NCBI GenBank assembly: GCA_963682175.1
Contig: OY821777.1
Span: forward strand, 8,090,501 to 8,154,500
DNA: 64,000 nt
Origin: Triglochin maritima
Lineage: Eukaryota; Streptophyta; Magnoliopsida; Alismatales; Juncaginaceae
Direction: 5' to 3'
Shown: piece after piece, positions 35,960 to 48,504 of the stretch
Position numbering within the stretch: the stretch's first letter is position 1
Layout of the letters: each line of letters starts with the position of its first letter
Notes under the pieces: model-generated
Told to the model about the DNA's origin: nothing
Database searches by the model: none
Seen by the model: the letters and a program-made list of their open reading frames with translations, nothing else
Position numbers and translations under genes: made by a program

Positions 35960-36574
35960 CTAATAATTCCAGAGCAAGAAGTCAAACTCCAACCCTCCAT
36001 CCAAATGATCTCCACCACAACTCCCGCTCTCCTTCCAATTATTCAAAGAGTCGATCACCCCAGCATGACACATGAAGTGATCATCAAAAACGCATGAGTG
36101 GAAGACCCCAACATCGCGCGAGTTAATGCACCCTTCTGTATTTGTTTGATTCAACGTATCCGTACATGTATCCGCATTAGAACTAAAAACGCAAGTTTGA
36201 CCCTCGTTGACATCCATGGCCGCAGCAGCCACTGCTGCGGCCTTGATGTCACTAGGGGAGAGAGACGTTGGCCGAGGGAGAATTCCGGCCAGCTCGGGGA
36301 AATTAAGAGCGGTGGGTCCGCTGCTTTTGATGCTTAGAGCCGCCACGTCGTGGGCACGTGCGGCTTTTTCTGGGGTGGCGAATGTACCGAGCCAAATTCT
36401 TGACTTCTTTCTAGGCTCGCGGATCTCAGACACCCACTTGCCCCAACTCCGCATGCGTACCCCTCGATACGTCGGGTGTTTCGTGTCCTGTCGTGTTCGT
36501 TTGGACGTAGTTGTGGTGGTGGTCGTGGAATGAGGAGAGGAGGAGCTCGACGTTGAATTGGTGTTTGAATCCAT
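35960..36574 (-). CDS. AP2/ERF transcription factor, DREB A-4 (group III) type, copy B
   Basis: A single-exon gene of 204 codons, paralogue of 20195-20830. The AP2 domain (residues about 36-92) is unchanged in the visible signature blocks, and the basic SKRTRQD stretch is kept. The protein ends in LLWNY. Differences cluster outside the domain: GPTA for GSAA after it, KESGSCGG for IGSGGGG near the end, and the Asn/Thr dipeptide run is reduced to [11 protein letters not shown]. No stop or frameshift is present, so both copies appear able to make protein. The Met at 36572-36574 is chosen for the same reasons as in copy A. Targets and expression are unknown. Confidence 0.93.
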   Translation of the reverse strand: MDSNTNSTSSSSSPHSTTTTTTTSKRTRQDTKHPTYRGVRMRSWGKWVSEIREPRKKSRIWLGTFATPEKAARAHDVAALSIKSSGPTALNFPELAGILPRPTSLSPSDIKAAAVAAAAMDVNEGQTCVFSSNADTCTDTLNQTNTEGCINSRDVGVFHSCVFDDHFMCHAGVIDSLNNWKESGSCGGDHLDGGLEFDFLLWNY

Positions 36575-37326
36575 TAGTAAAAGAGTAAAAGAGAAGGTAA
36601 ATATAAAAAAAAGGGAGAGGCAGCTGAAAGAGGAATGCAGGGGATTGTAAGTTGGACGGTTTGGTACTCGGAGTTGTGATTTTTGATATATGGGGAAACA
36701 AGGAAGCATGAGTGGTGGTTTGCATCAGGAAAGGGACGTACGACCAACCTGTACACCAACAGGAAAGCTCCCGTATATCTAGAGAGAGAATGTAGTATGA
36801 AAAAAAGGACGCCATAAAAATACACCAAAATACAAACCTAGTGAGAGAAGCTCACGAAACAATAAACATTGACTATTTGAGCTCGGATTACTTTTTTGTA
36901 GATCTTTAATTTGGGGTGTTTTAAGTTTTCATCAAAAAAATGATGAGTACATTTTACGACTTAACTAACAATACTTTCAATAAAAACCATTGACTAATGA
37001 AAGATCTTTGTAGTTGATAACTATTTCAAGAATTTTCTTACCTAAAATTAGATGCATTATCCCTCATTTTAAGTGCTTAAGTTTTAATGATATGGTATAT
37101 TAGAACAAATTTTACATGGTCTCAAGTTACTTATGCAAGAAAATGCTAAAAAAACCTTTATAATAGATCTGGTTGATTTAATTTGCTATATATTCTCTAT
37201 TTAAGTGCATTGACTTGCTATATCTTGAAATTGAAATCAAGATATGTGATATCAGAGTAAGTCAATTAACCCACAACAGACTTCAATCCATATTAACGAC
37301 AAGTAAACGTCAACAATAGTCCTAAT
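36575..37326. other. Leader, promoter region and upstream flank of ERF copy B
   Basis: 36575-36760 matches the leader and proximal promoter of copy A, including the ATATAT near 36683-36690. 36850-36990 matches 21125-21260. The rest is AT-rich with no gene. Confidence 0.5.
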
Positions 37327-38228
37327 TGTTGGGAGGGGGATCTAAGATGCACTAACACGACTACGAATTAAACGCACCACGAAAATAGAATATTGATTGC
37401 GGAAAGTAACTTCGTACTCTCTCCCAATCTTAATGCAACAAGAAAACACGAATAAGATGAAAATCACAAGCAATCACACAACACACCTGAAGCAAACCAC
37501 GACACACGCGATTTTACAAGGTTCGACAAGATGTCTACGTCCTTGAGGGGTCTCCTGTGGGTTTCCTTTCCTTCAAGTCCTTCTCCAACAAGAGAAGTCT
37601 CCGAGATTACAAACTGTTGGAAGCAATATGTCTCTCAAAACACTCTAGATCTCTCTCTAGCCTAATCTCTCTCGAGGAAATAAATATTGTATGTTGTGTT
37701 ACAAAATTAGGGCGAAAAACTCTTTTATAATGGGCTAAAATCGTACAAATAAAGTACAGATCGTGGGTAAAACCGTTTGCATACGGTCGACCGGAATTCT
37801 TCATCGGTCGATCGATTGTCTGTTGCGCATACTACCATCTAGCGGTCGACCGCTCACCCCGATTCGGTCGACCGAATCGCTCTTCTGAACAGCGCCTGGG
37901 AGTCCTTGGAGTATTTCGGTCGACCGTGACTTAAGTTAACTTAAATACTGGTCGATCAATCGGCGATGTTGATTCTCGACTTGAAGCTACTATTGGTTTT
38001 CGGACGACCGCTTGCCCAGCACCGGTCGACCGATTCTTGCTTCGATCCGAGCCCTGACGCTCCTGGTGGTTTTCGGTCGAACGCGTGCCCCGCACCGATC
38101 GACCGAACCTGACCTTTCGACGAATCCTGGACACTCCTGGACTTATTCGGACGACCATGACAAGAGTTTCGGTCGACCGATTCTTCATGTTTTCCTGTAC
38201 TTAACGATTCTACAGACCAATTCCAACA
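37327..38228 (-). mobile_element. Solo LTR, 902 bp, with perfect target duplication
   Basis: Starts TGTTGGGAGGGGG and ends CCAATTCCAACA. It is flanked by CTAAT on both sides (37322-37326 and 38229-38233), so it is a clean solo LTR formed by LTR-LTR recombination. A perfect TATAAAA on minus (37723-37729) suggests sense is minus; U3 is then about 37730-38228. The CGGTCGACCG array (37784-38179) lies immediately upstream of this TATA. The sequence is unlike the Tekay or copia LTRs apart from this motif. Confidence 0.9.
37784..38179. repeat. CGGTCGACCG palindrome array, solo LTR
   Basis: By eye, six perfect copies (first 37784-37793, last 38170-38179). Variants include CGGTCGATCG, CGGACGACCG, CGATCGACCG and CGGTCGAACG. 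Spacing is about 20-100 bp. Confidence 0.95.
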
Positions 38229-38908
38229 CTAATTACACCGTACAAAGTTATTGATCAAAAATATATATACACACACTAACACATACGATACGTAGATGTG
38301 GATATCAAAAATAATCTCAGTCATATCTTCCTATTGGGAAATATTAGGACATTATAATAAAGTTACGCTGACCATCCTCTGCGAAAGTGTTTTGAAATTT
38401 GTAAAGATATATAGTAGATCAATACATCATCCCTCAACTTCTTACTAAACACGCACAAATTATTGATCATGTTTCTTCTTTTCCATCCACTTCTGAAAAA
38501 AAAAAATGTTACATTAGTTATGCTGAGTGAGAAATGATAAAGGCGAGGTAGGTGGAAAATTTTGTTGTTAAACCGTTTCAGACTCAATTCTATAATATCA
38601 ATTAGTTTTCTTTTAATAGGTAACAAGTTGTGTCTTGTGTGTACTTCAACTTGCTATTGGCCATGAGATTTTTGAAATAATGTCACTTCAGATCCAGGGA
38701 TTAGATGACGGTTTTGTGTAAAGCAATCAAACAAAAACTTCGGCGCTGATAGTTTTGTGTATTTTCTTCAGGTAAACGATATAAGATTAATGCGTACACA
38801 CCTTTTATTTTTCTTCAATAATTTAGATTTTTGAAAACTGGTGCAAACTATATAACCAAATTCGTACAATTATATGAGTAATGCACTATTAACCAAATTA
38901 GTGTCTGT
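38229..38908. other. Noncoding DNA between LTR remnants
   Basis: AT-rich. Positions 38360-38390 match the 21040-21065 part of copy A (GCTGACCATCCTC). No gene is recognised. Confidence 0.5.
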
Positions 38909-39573
38909 TCGACGATGTTTTCCGACAAGTAGTTTGGTTGTGGCACAACCAGGTGAGATGGACCGACCTGAGCGACGGCTCCGTCAGTGAGGTGTTGACC
39001 TCAAGATTCAACTGATTCTACTGATGCGGACATGCAGGCGCCCTTCACCGAACCCTATCTTTAGTGTAGCCTCGTGTAGGGTGCATTGTGTGCTCTCCGT
39101 AAGACTTATGTGCCCTATGGGTGACCCGATGATGGATTGTGGGACAGATGTCTGGATTTACCTTTGGAGGGAATGTTTTATTGCATGTTATCATGTTATG
39201 CTACACTAGTATGATATGTTCTATCATTGTACTTTAACATGCATATAGATGAGTTTGATATACATGATTTCTTTATGGAAACTGAGATATTGTCATTTTA
39301 TTTGCACTTCAGGACCGCAGTAGGTAGGTTCTGGCAGGTGGTGACCGATGACGATGACACTCTGGGATCAGATCCTCCCTCCGTACTTTCCTAAGTTGTA
39401 TGACTGCTTGTATTTATTTTTTCATGTATTTTGATATAGTCATATTTTTTGACAAACTATGTTGTATTATGGTACATCTCTTGGATATTTTATAAGTAAT
39501 GTTATCGTGCTTTTAAGGTCTTAATCTCTGTGATGCTTGTGTTTTAAAATTTTCGTTATTTCGGAACGTTACA
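38909..39573 (+). mobile_element. LTR fragment (R-U5 side) of a Tekay-related element
   Basis: The right end CGGAACGTTACA and the inner AGGACCGCAGTAGG are the mirror of the start of the 27383 LTR (TGTAACATCCCG; CCTACTGCGGTCCT). The element is thus related but in opposite orientation. The left edge is approximate. The U3 part that would hold the CGGTCGACCG array is missing. Confidence 0.65.
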
Positions 39574-41324
39574 TATATAAAGTCACGTATTGGCATAACC
39601 ACCCGAACCCGAAAGAGTGCTGAGGATATCACGTGAATTCCACTTTTCTAGTGGGTCTTGGGTTCTTGGTGAAAGTGTGAAACTCAATGGTGATTTGTTT
39701 GCGTACTACTAACGGCTTATAAAATTGAAGATATGCTAGTGGAAAATAATTATTTGGTTTAGCGCCAAATAATTATTCATTACTTTTATTGTAGTGCCAC
39801 TTCGTTCAATTCGGTAAGTTATATTAATATTTAATAAATGTTTTGCACAAGCACCCTTCAATAAACCTAGAATTCATAAATTCATTTTGTCTTGTAAATT
39901 TTACAAAAAAATCACTTGAATAATTTATTAAATATTCTATCTTCTCTCTGTCACTTCTCACTCTCTCATATCTCTCGCCTAAAGCTTTGTGTTGCCTAAG
40001 CATTATTTTGATACTTAACTGTAACTAAATGTCGAGTGCTGTTCATTAGCTTCAAAAACGTGGAAGACGACTGTATTTCAGCTTCGGTGCGTTTGGTAAA
40101 AAGTTGCCTGCAATCCGGAAAATATATTATTCCTATCTTATTCCTAAGAGGTATATATTCAATTGCGAGACATATTTACAGGTAGAAACTGGAAGAATTT
40201 GATAAATTAAAGTGCCCGATCCTCGATTAACACCATCTTGTTAAAGGTGAAAATCGATTTCATAACGACAGGTGAGATTGAGAGTAAATGTTGCATCCGT
40301 TACTTGTTCAAAAATTGACACAGATGTAGTAGTAGCAAGAATATCCACATCCAATTTAATTGGTTAAAATGTATACCACATGATAACATGCATTACCAAT
40401 AAGATGAAGACATGCTTTATCACAGTGAAAACCTGATTTAGGTCATATGTCTCCATTACACGTTAAAATCTCAGTTGATGACCATAAGCAAATTCCAAAC
40501 ACCTGTAGACTTCTCCAACCAAATGTAAACATCAATTGCCAATATGGCAATAAAAAATTGTCACATGAAACTGGGCCCATACACGAAGCGTTTTTATTTT
40601 ATTTTGGAGAATCAACCCATTATGGAGTCCAATAGAAATCATGTCATGTATATATTGGTTAATAATTTTTAAATGGCAAAACACCCCAGTAATTACTAAA
40701 GATATCACCAGTCAAAATATTCAGTTAGAAGCTCATCACCACTCGACTTTTGACCCATCTAAAGAGATGATATGAATATAGAAGTATATGTCGAATTAAA
40801 ATCTTGTTACTTTTCAGCTGGTTCACTAGCACACGATGTATCAAGGTCAACCTGAAGGCTAGAAATCTAGAATAACAATTTATCTAGAATTGTCTTTGAA
40901 AAAAAAGCTAATTAAGGTTGTATCTTCCTTTTCCGTTTGCAAAAGAAAAGGTCCCGTCTTTAACCTATGGCAAACATCTTTCTAGGTTATTCTCATTAGC
41001 CAAATGAAACTTACAAGACAGCTTCCAAGGAAAAATAACACTTACAAAGAATGGTAAAAATACCAAGAAATGCCTGAGGAGCTTTGAATGGCTGCAAAAT
41101 GCCTCTGAGCAAATTATCATGTAGCCACATATCCAACAATTATTTCACATTATATAACAGTAAAAAAAATTAAAATGTTGGAAGAGACCCTGAAGGGAGA
41201 GAATCGAGCACTTTGCTTTTTATTAGCAAAGACCTATTTGAATTTTCAATTCCTTTTGAGTTCAAAGAATGTAATTCTTTCCTGGCATATTTCTACATCA
41301 TGTATCTTCTTTTCTGCGAAGTCT
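39574..41324. other. Noncoding DNA downstream of PEX2
   Basis: No gene is recognised. A 13-bp-arm inverted repeat (AATAATTATTTGG / CCAAATAATTATT) lies at 39745-39776, and a diverged end of the 32426-32955 MITE family at 39845-39915. 41085-41263 is the segment shared with 21784-21963. Confidence 0.55.
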
Positions 41325-44300
41325 TCAGCCTGGTTGTCTTTGCTCTTTAGAGCTTGCTTTGGATGCCCCAGTATCTGGCAATCCCTGCCTCTGCATAGCA
41401 ACAACAGGTTCGGTGCACCGAGCACAGCGATAAGAGGAAACTGCGGTGCATCTTGTCCTAAGGCAATAGTAGCAATACCTGTAGCGGCAGAGTCGTTTCA
41501 GCAGACAAACAATAACAAAGCATTTATCATTATAAGCTTGCAAAATAGCTCTATAAGTTATTCAAGATGGCAATCCGGTGTTTATTGCAAATGAACATGG
41601 TAACGAGTCATATAACATAAATGACTACTATGTCTGAACTCATCCCTTACATTAAAAGAATTTGTAGACTCATGGTATTGTTGCAGGACAATCATGGACA
41701 TACCAATCCAACATGAGGAAGAATAACTGTAGTTTAAACCACAAAATGTAGAATGATGTTAATCAAACACAGCATCAAAGACTTGTGTCCTTATAAAGGC
41801 ATTTCATGAAGATAGATTGTCCAAAACAGGTTCCAAATAAAAACCTAAGCCATCTTTTCAATGCCTGTAAGTGCACCATTACAAGACCGTGATGACCTTA
41901 TAAAGGCATTTCGTGAGTATATTTGTATGTCATCTACACTATGAAATTTGGTGAGTCATTAGAAATTGATTTGGTTTAATTCCATAGTCAGACCAATAAA
42001 GTCACAGATGCAAAACAGCAAAAGAAAAATCTTTAAGCATTTAAATACAGAATTAACCAAATTATGTTTTAGTGCATTTAATAGAAATAAACTTCTCTGA
42101 TGATTACTGATAAAACCCCCTCCTCCGATAATGATTTTGATGAAATTTTAACTACAATATTATTTACCAATTTTTACATTTAACCAATGACCATATATGA
42201 CCATTATTAATATCTAGAAAATATAACTCATGTTAAGACCTCATATTCTCCAGCAGGTAGGATTAGAAAGGATTATCACGTCAACAATTTAGCATCATAT
42301 GGGAAAAATCACATCTATGTACCTGTTTTCATGTATTCTCGTCTGCGTCACAAAAAATGACAACACTATTATCTTACTAAATGTTTAATGTTGAGAATTT
42401 ATCTTGCATTGTCAAAATAAGAAGTGCTACCAGTGTTAGTGAAAAAGAGGTAAGGATTAGTCCAGCAGCTGGTATAACTCCATCCCAAAATTGCATTTTT
42501 TAGAAGCAGAATGTTATTCTCGGTACTCGGTAAAGATACAACCGTTGGTATAAAGTGTACAACTTTGCAAATAAGCTTGTTCCTACATTGTTCAGAAAAA
42601 AAAATGCATTGTAGGTGCACAGGTTTATGATGCAATTAACCACTTTAGAGGAGTAAAGCAACCATAAAAAAGACATTCTGATGGTTCAGATTGAGACAAC
42701 TGTGGTTTCATTGAAGATTTGCATGTGATTCAAAGAAACGAAAATGTGGACTTCAACTCTGCTGGTGAGCAAGAAACTTCAATATGTTACTTAAAACATT
42801 AATGAAATACTAAGTAAAACAATTTAAGGAAAAAATGGCTGAAAATGTGAAAAATGAATGCATCATGACAGTCAACTAAATGTCAATAAAATAACCAGTA
42901 ATGATGTGTCACTAAGAAGAAGTGATACCTGTGTTGACAAGGAAGGGCCACATAAGGGATGGTGGGGTTTGCTTGGCATATAGGGCACACTATGACATCG
43001 CTAGAAGAGTCATATATTTTATCTTTAGAAAATGGGAGAAGGATTTTTTTAACAGACGAGGAGTTAAGAAGCGGTAGAAGAACCAATAACATCTCCTGCA
43101 CAATGAAAAATAATGAAACTGAAGTCAGCTGAAAGCTACCCTCAATGTTAATACTATGTCACATGTGTGACAATATTGGTTTTCAATAATAAAAGTTGGC
43201 CTTTAATGTCTCTCCTCAATGATAATAATAAAAAAAATCCATGCTCTCTTATTACTGTACCTTTCGAGATTAACCTATTCTCGTATTAAGAAAATGTATT
43301 AATTAATATTTACACATCCAAACAGTAGATCTATCATAAAATGCAGCCTAGACACGTTACTTTATTTTAAAGCTAATAAAGTAGTAATCTTGAATAAGAA
43401 TGCAATTACATACTTCATCATGCTTTTCAGTTTTTTTCTTCCCAATTATTAGATATCATCGAAGACTATGAAATGGGTGGTCAATCAATTAAGTCGCCCA
43501 ATGGAAAATCTCATATAATAAATAGCATGTAGAAGTCCCAAGGTAAATATCTTGTAATTACCAAGATAGTCCTCGAGTCCTTGACCACCGAAGTTCCTAA
43601 AAATAAAATAATCTTTTGAAGATTGTAAGATAATAACTAATAACGATTTTCAGAGTTATTAATTTTAGGTGTCCTGTGTGTAACTAAAAAGAAGTATGAA
43701 TTAGCATTTAGTGTGCGAAAAAGCTACTGGTAGGATACCGACACTATAAAAATACATGTAAGAAACAATTTCCTGTACGATGACAAGTTTGTTACAGTGT
43801 TTTTTCACATAGAAAGCTAAAACAAACATAGAAAGAGAGACTCACTGAGAACTCATTCCATACTAGCTGTCGATTCATGTATTCAAAACTAACAGACCGA
43901 TTCATGTGAGGGCTTCCATACACAAGCCTTGCTTTTAAAGCCCTTTCAATGATAGTGCGGTACCTGCACAACCAAGCTAAAAAATGACAAATATAACTAG
44001 ATCACATCGAAAACTCTAAAATACATTTCGCTTTGGTTCCAATGACACACAATAGTTACAGATTTAGTAATGGAATGAACTTCAAGGTGGTCATGTAAGT
44101 CTGCATTCACACAATAATGCCTGTACTAAAAATGATGTTATGTTGCGAATCTTCAAATATGCAACATAATGTTCACGTTGTATAGGTTTGTAGTATTAGT
44201 GAAGTATTTATGAGCGGTTAATAAATTCATGAGATGGGAGAAAGAGCACCTTCCAGAAAACAAGAATATCAACAAATTGCCGAAAGAAACAGCTTTATAT

Positions 44301-46541
44301 AATCCCTCAATTCGCTGCAATAGCACCCAAGCACGACGCGCAATTGATCTCTAAGGAAAAGAAAATTTTCAACTGACTGAGAACCATTGATATCGAACAA
44401 TATCACTCAACATACTGGAAGATGATTCGAAAATATTCAAGCCCTAAATCGAACAAATACCTGGTCAGAATCACCCCATCTCCGGAATGCTGAGAATGAC
44501 TGTAGACGTGCCCACATATATTGACCGCCAACTGTGGCCAGACAGTACCAAATCTTTTGAGATGTTGAGAGACCAGGTCCTTCTAGTCCTGTCCTCACTA
44601 CAAGACAAAAAAGAAGTCTTGGACATGGTGGCAAATTTAAAGTTGCATCCACACTTGATTCCCTTGTGAGTAAAAGTTACATACTCGTGTACTAATTGTT
44701 GCACTAATGCATCTCAAAATGGAAGAATCAATATGCTCATTCAATGATTTTCTTCTAAAATCTAATTTTGCCAAGTTTATGTTCATGCAAACTATGTAAA
44801 CTATTGTAGGAAGGTTGGACCTTGAAATTTATGGAAATCTCAGATATGAGGAAAAGTAATCAAAGGCACCCGTTGTTTAATGGATCATAAATAGGCTATA
44901 ACTTCTAATTTTTGACTTCTGACTATTAATCCAACTATCCAAGAGATACGTAAAAAATGCATTTTTTTTCTAAAATACACTCTCTTTAATGAGCAAAGAG
45001 TTACATTTGAGGAAAAGAAAAAGAGTGTGCGGGCTTATGAAAGAATAGGGCCAATTGAAATTGACAAGTCATGTTTGACACATAAATTTACTAATTTAGC
45101 TACTAGCAGAATAATCTTTATCATCCAAATCAAAGTAAGGAAGATAGATCTTCAGCAAGATCTAACTTCAAGGACGAGTAGTTTCATGTTGAATTTTAGG
45201 TTAACAAAGGTACTTGGTGCAAACTGGGAAGATGAGGACGAAAAGAATTTTTTTTTGTCAAGAGCAAGCAAGGTGGAAAAAATAGACTTGTAGAAAGCAC
45301 AAGTACCGTCGTCAAAAGCCTAAACACAAGAGAAATTGGGATCTTGAACTGAAACATGAAGAATATATAATAAAATTGAAAAACCTTTAGCTAACCATAG
45401 TGAGTTTGAATTTTGAAACATCACATGGTCATAAAGTTTATATGCCTTCTGAATGTTAACAAAAGTTTCAACTGCAAACTACAGTTACAATCATTTCCTA
45501 CAGTGAAAAATAAAACTATAAAAGTACTTCCTTAATCCTTCCACATCAACATCATTAATCACTGAAACGATTTTAATCACTTAGAACTACATATACTAAC
45601 CTCCTTTCCCCAGAGCAGGTGCGACTCTCTCGTCCCTGTACCTGAGATTCATAAGTGCATTTCCAGGGGTCGGTTTGTCCACCCAAATGGAGAATCTCCA
45701 AATTAGAAACTCTAGGAAGGTGTCGAGCTCAGCTTCATATTGAAATAAGAATCCTGGCTAATCCAACAAATGAAGCAACTGAAGCTTTTACCCAACCGCA
45801 AAGGCAGGACAACAAAAGGTTTCGTTAATACAATCTTAATACCTTCATTAAGGAGAAAACCTTAACCAACTGTTCCTTCAGCATGGCTGACATTTCCACA
45901 TCCAATCTCGCGGCATCAAATTGATTTACTCTCGATATAAAGATCGGTATTGGCGTCTGCTTTCAATAAAAAGGGTCAATCATGGGACTTTCTCCATGCC
46001 CATCCAAAATCATATATTTTCTAAAAAGCAGGTTAGATCTATTACATTTTGGATTCAAGAGCAACCGACTAGAATTTCTACCATGCACTTAATTATTTGT
46101 GGAACAAACAACATATTTGCCAATTGCAAAATAACATAATCAGTAAAAACAAGCTAATGTGCATTCTACAAACTAAAATAATAGTTACAGTACAAACATG
46201 CCCTGAAATACAGAAAGATTCTACAGAATATAAACTTTCACACTAAACCACTTTACAAGTGACATTTTTTAGCTCAAAACAATCACTTCCACAAATTCCA
46301 ACTTACAGAACTCCCTAATAAACCACACTACAAGTAAGTAACCAACCAACTCAAACCTATTCCCAACCAATTCACCGACCAAAGCATCACCAAAAACCAA
46401 AATTCAGACTAGAACGGTACTCGACGAAACCCTAGACGAGCGGGGGAGACGGCAGACCTGGGAGGAGCGCGTGAGGGATTCCCACTGCGGGAGTAGCTTC
46501 TGGTAAGCGTTGATCCAGGCGTGCTCCGGCGGGGGATTCAT
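41325..46541 (-). CDS. PEX2: Peroxisome biogenesis protein PEX2 (RING peroxin), eight exons
   Basis: Exons, 5' to 3' on minus: 46458-46541, 45843-45956, 45601-45757, 44461-44597, 44250-44350, 43846-43963, 42929-43095, 41325-41478. Splice sites are GT-AG and phases agree, giving 343 codons with no stop, close to the usual plant PEX2 length. PEX2 is an integral peroxisomal membrane RING E3 that works with PEX10 and PEX12 to ubiquitinate the import receptor PEX5 for recycling. Evidence: ISRVNQFDAARLDVEM and LRYRDER near the N-terminal half, hydrophobic segments around exons 4-5 and at EMLLVLLPLL, and a C-terminal C3HC4 RING with C274, C277, C290, H292, C295, C298, C311, C314. The start ATG (46539-46541) opens MNPPPEHAWINAYQKLLP, as expected. 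It is the only intact conserved housekeeping gene in the window. Introns hold nothing recognised. Confidence 0.96.
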
Positions 46542-48321
46542 CGGAATCGACGAGGAGTGGGGATTAGGGTTTGGTTTTTGCTACCGTAGTTGTTCGTCTT
46601 GCGGTGCTGTTGTGTGATGTTATCGGTTTGTTTAGCTTTTGTTTCCTTTTTTTTGTTTGGGAGGGGAAGAGATGATAGAGGCCGCGGAAGAGTCGGGTGG
46701 TGGTTTGCTTCGTTTTGTTTGGGAGAAAATTCCATGGATGCGTTTCACGTAAATTAAGAAATTTTGGTTTTAAAAAGATATGATTTGACATGAGAAATTG
46801 ATTTCTTTTCCGACAATAACTATAAAAAAGGAAAAAAAATCAATTTTCTCATTGTTAATTTTGTATCTAAGTAGAAAAATATCATAAATATTCATTTTTA
46901 ACAATGATAAAAATGTATTACTTCAGAAAATTGAAAAAACTTATTTTTTAAGCTTACGAAGTTATCGAAAAACCCTACCATTGTGGGTAATATTTGAAAA
47001 ATCCCAACATTGTGGGTAGTATTTGAATGCATGATTGAAAAAAGTCAATTTTTATACGAAATTTGATTAACTTGTCATCCAAACCCACCCTATCTATTGG
47101 ATATTGGGACGGGAACACCCAAATGGGTGTTAAAGGTAATGATTTGATGTTTCAACTTTTTTATTATAATTCTCACTCACACTTACTGGATTGATTTTGC
47201 ATGTGTTGTGCTTTAAAATGAGTTAAGGTAGATTAGATAAAATTAAATAAATAATAAGATCTAATTCATGGTATTTATTTATAGTTATTTACTTATTTTT
47301 CCATTTTAAATTACATTCTTACAATCTCGGTAGGGTTCTTTGCACACATCATCAACACAATGCTTCTGCAAGAAAAACAAGAAAAACAAGAAAAACGTAC
47401 ACTTTAAAATGCAAGCCGTATCACATTACAAATGCAAGCCAAATTCTAAAACAATTTACTTTAAAATGTTAGATTTACCCAATTTACGTGAAAACATACG
47501 AAGCGGATGTGTCAGTATCCGAATTCGAATCCGTTTTTTTTTCTCGAATTCGAATTCGAATCCGATCGAATTTATGAGAAAGGGATCCGAATTCATATCC
47601 GTCGAATTCGGATAAATTCGCATCCGAATGAAGTTTAAAATCCATTCCCAATTAGGATATCCGAATTCGTTAAAAAATCCTAATAGACTTAAAAACATAT
47701 TTTGATTGATCTAAACAAGAATAAATTTCAGCCCTTTATTTTTTGCCTACATGAAAAAAATATTAAATATAATATAAATAAGATAATTTAATTTATATAT
47801 ATTGTATATATTTTTATTTTTATTTATATGTGCGTATAAAATACGAAACAGATATTATCCGAATCGAATGTACTAATATCCATATTCGTTTCGTTTTTTA
47901 CGGATGTTTACATCCGAATACGAATTCGGTTGCAATTTTTTTTTCTCAGATAAATCTTTTGATTTCGAATATGAAGTCGATCGGATTCACAGATTTCGGA
48001 CACAAAGTTTCACCCATACTGCCATCAATGATCTGTATCACATTTTCTTAAAACTAAAATCATCAGTAAAAATACTTAGTGAAAAACATGTCAATTCCAT
48101 GTGCCATTTTTTCCAAATATTTGCAAAAAACCGTTAAACATAATGAAATAATGGTTCAATTTTCCATACAAAAACATCATATATCATATATCTGACTTTT
48201 GCTTTCTTTAGTTATTAGTTATAGAAGTTTAAAAAATTGGTATAAACCGTTTCGGAAAGTAATTAGAAGTACAGTTCCATTTCTTCACCCCCGCGCTTAC
48301 CAGTTACCATTCCAACCACCA
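46542..48321. other. Divergent intergenic region between PEX2 and the OTP43-like gene
   Basis: PEX2 reads left and the PPR gene reads right, so the promoters of both lie here. Positions 47500-47640 and 47860-48000 carry repeated GAATTCGAAT and ATCCGAAT words, typical of a dispersed nonautonomous repeat. No TATA box could be assigned with confidence. Confidence 0.5.
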
Positions 48322-48504
48322 ATGCCCCCAAAACCTCAAAAAAAACCATCCCTCTGCCGTCTCCGCCAACCCACCGCCGCCTCCAACTCCGACGTCCTTT
48401 CCCCTTCCACCGACATCACCGCTCTCGTCCTCTCCCACACCAGCCCCGCCCGCACCCTCACGCTCCTCCTCCCCCACCCCATCCCCCCACCGCTCACCAA
48501 CCTC

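Larger units (their letters stand above)
23758..41263. repeat. Segmental duplication, copy B
   Basis: Direct-orientation counterpart of 11046-21963. It holds the second ERF gene and runs into the intact PEX2 locus. It is interrupted by a Tekay/copia/MULE composite (27383-about 34985), a solo LTR (37327-38228) and an LTR fragment (38909-39573). Confidence 0.9.
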
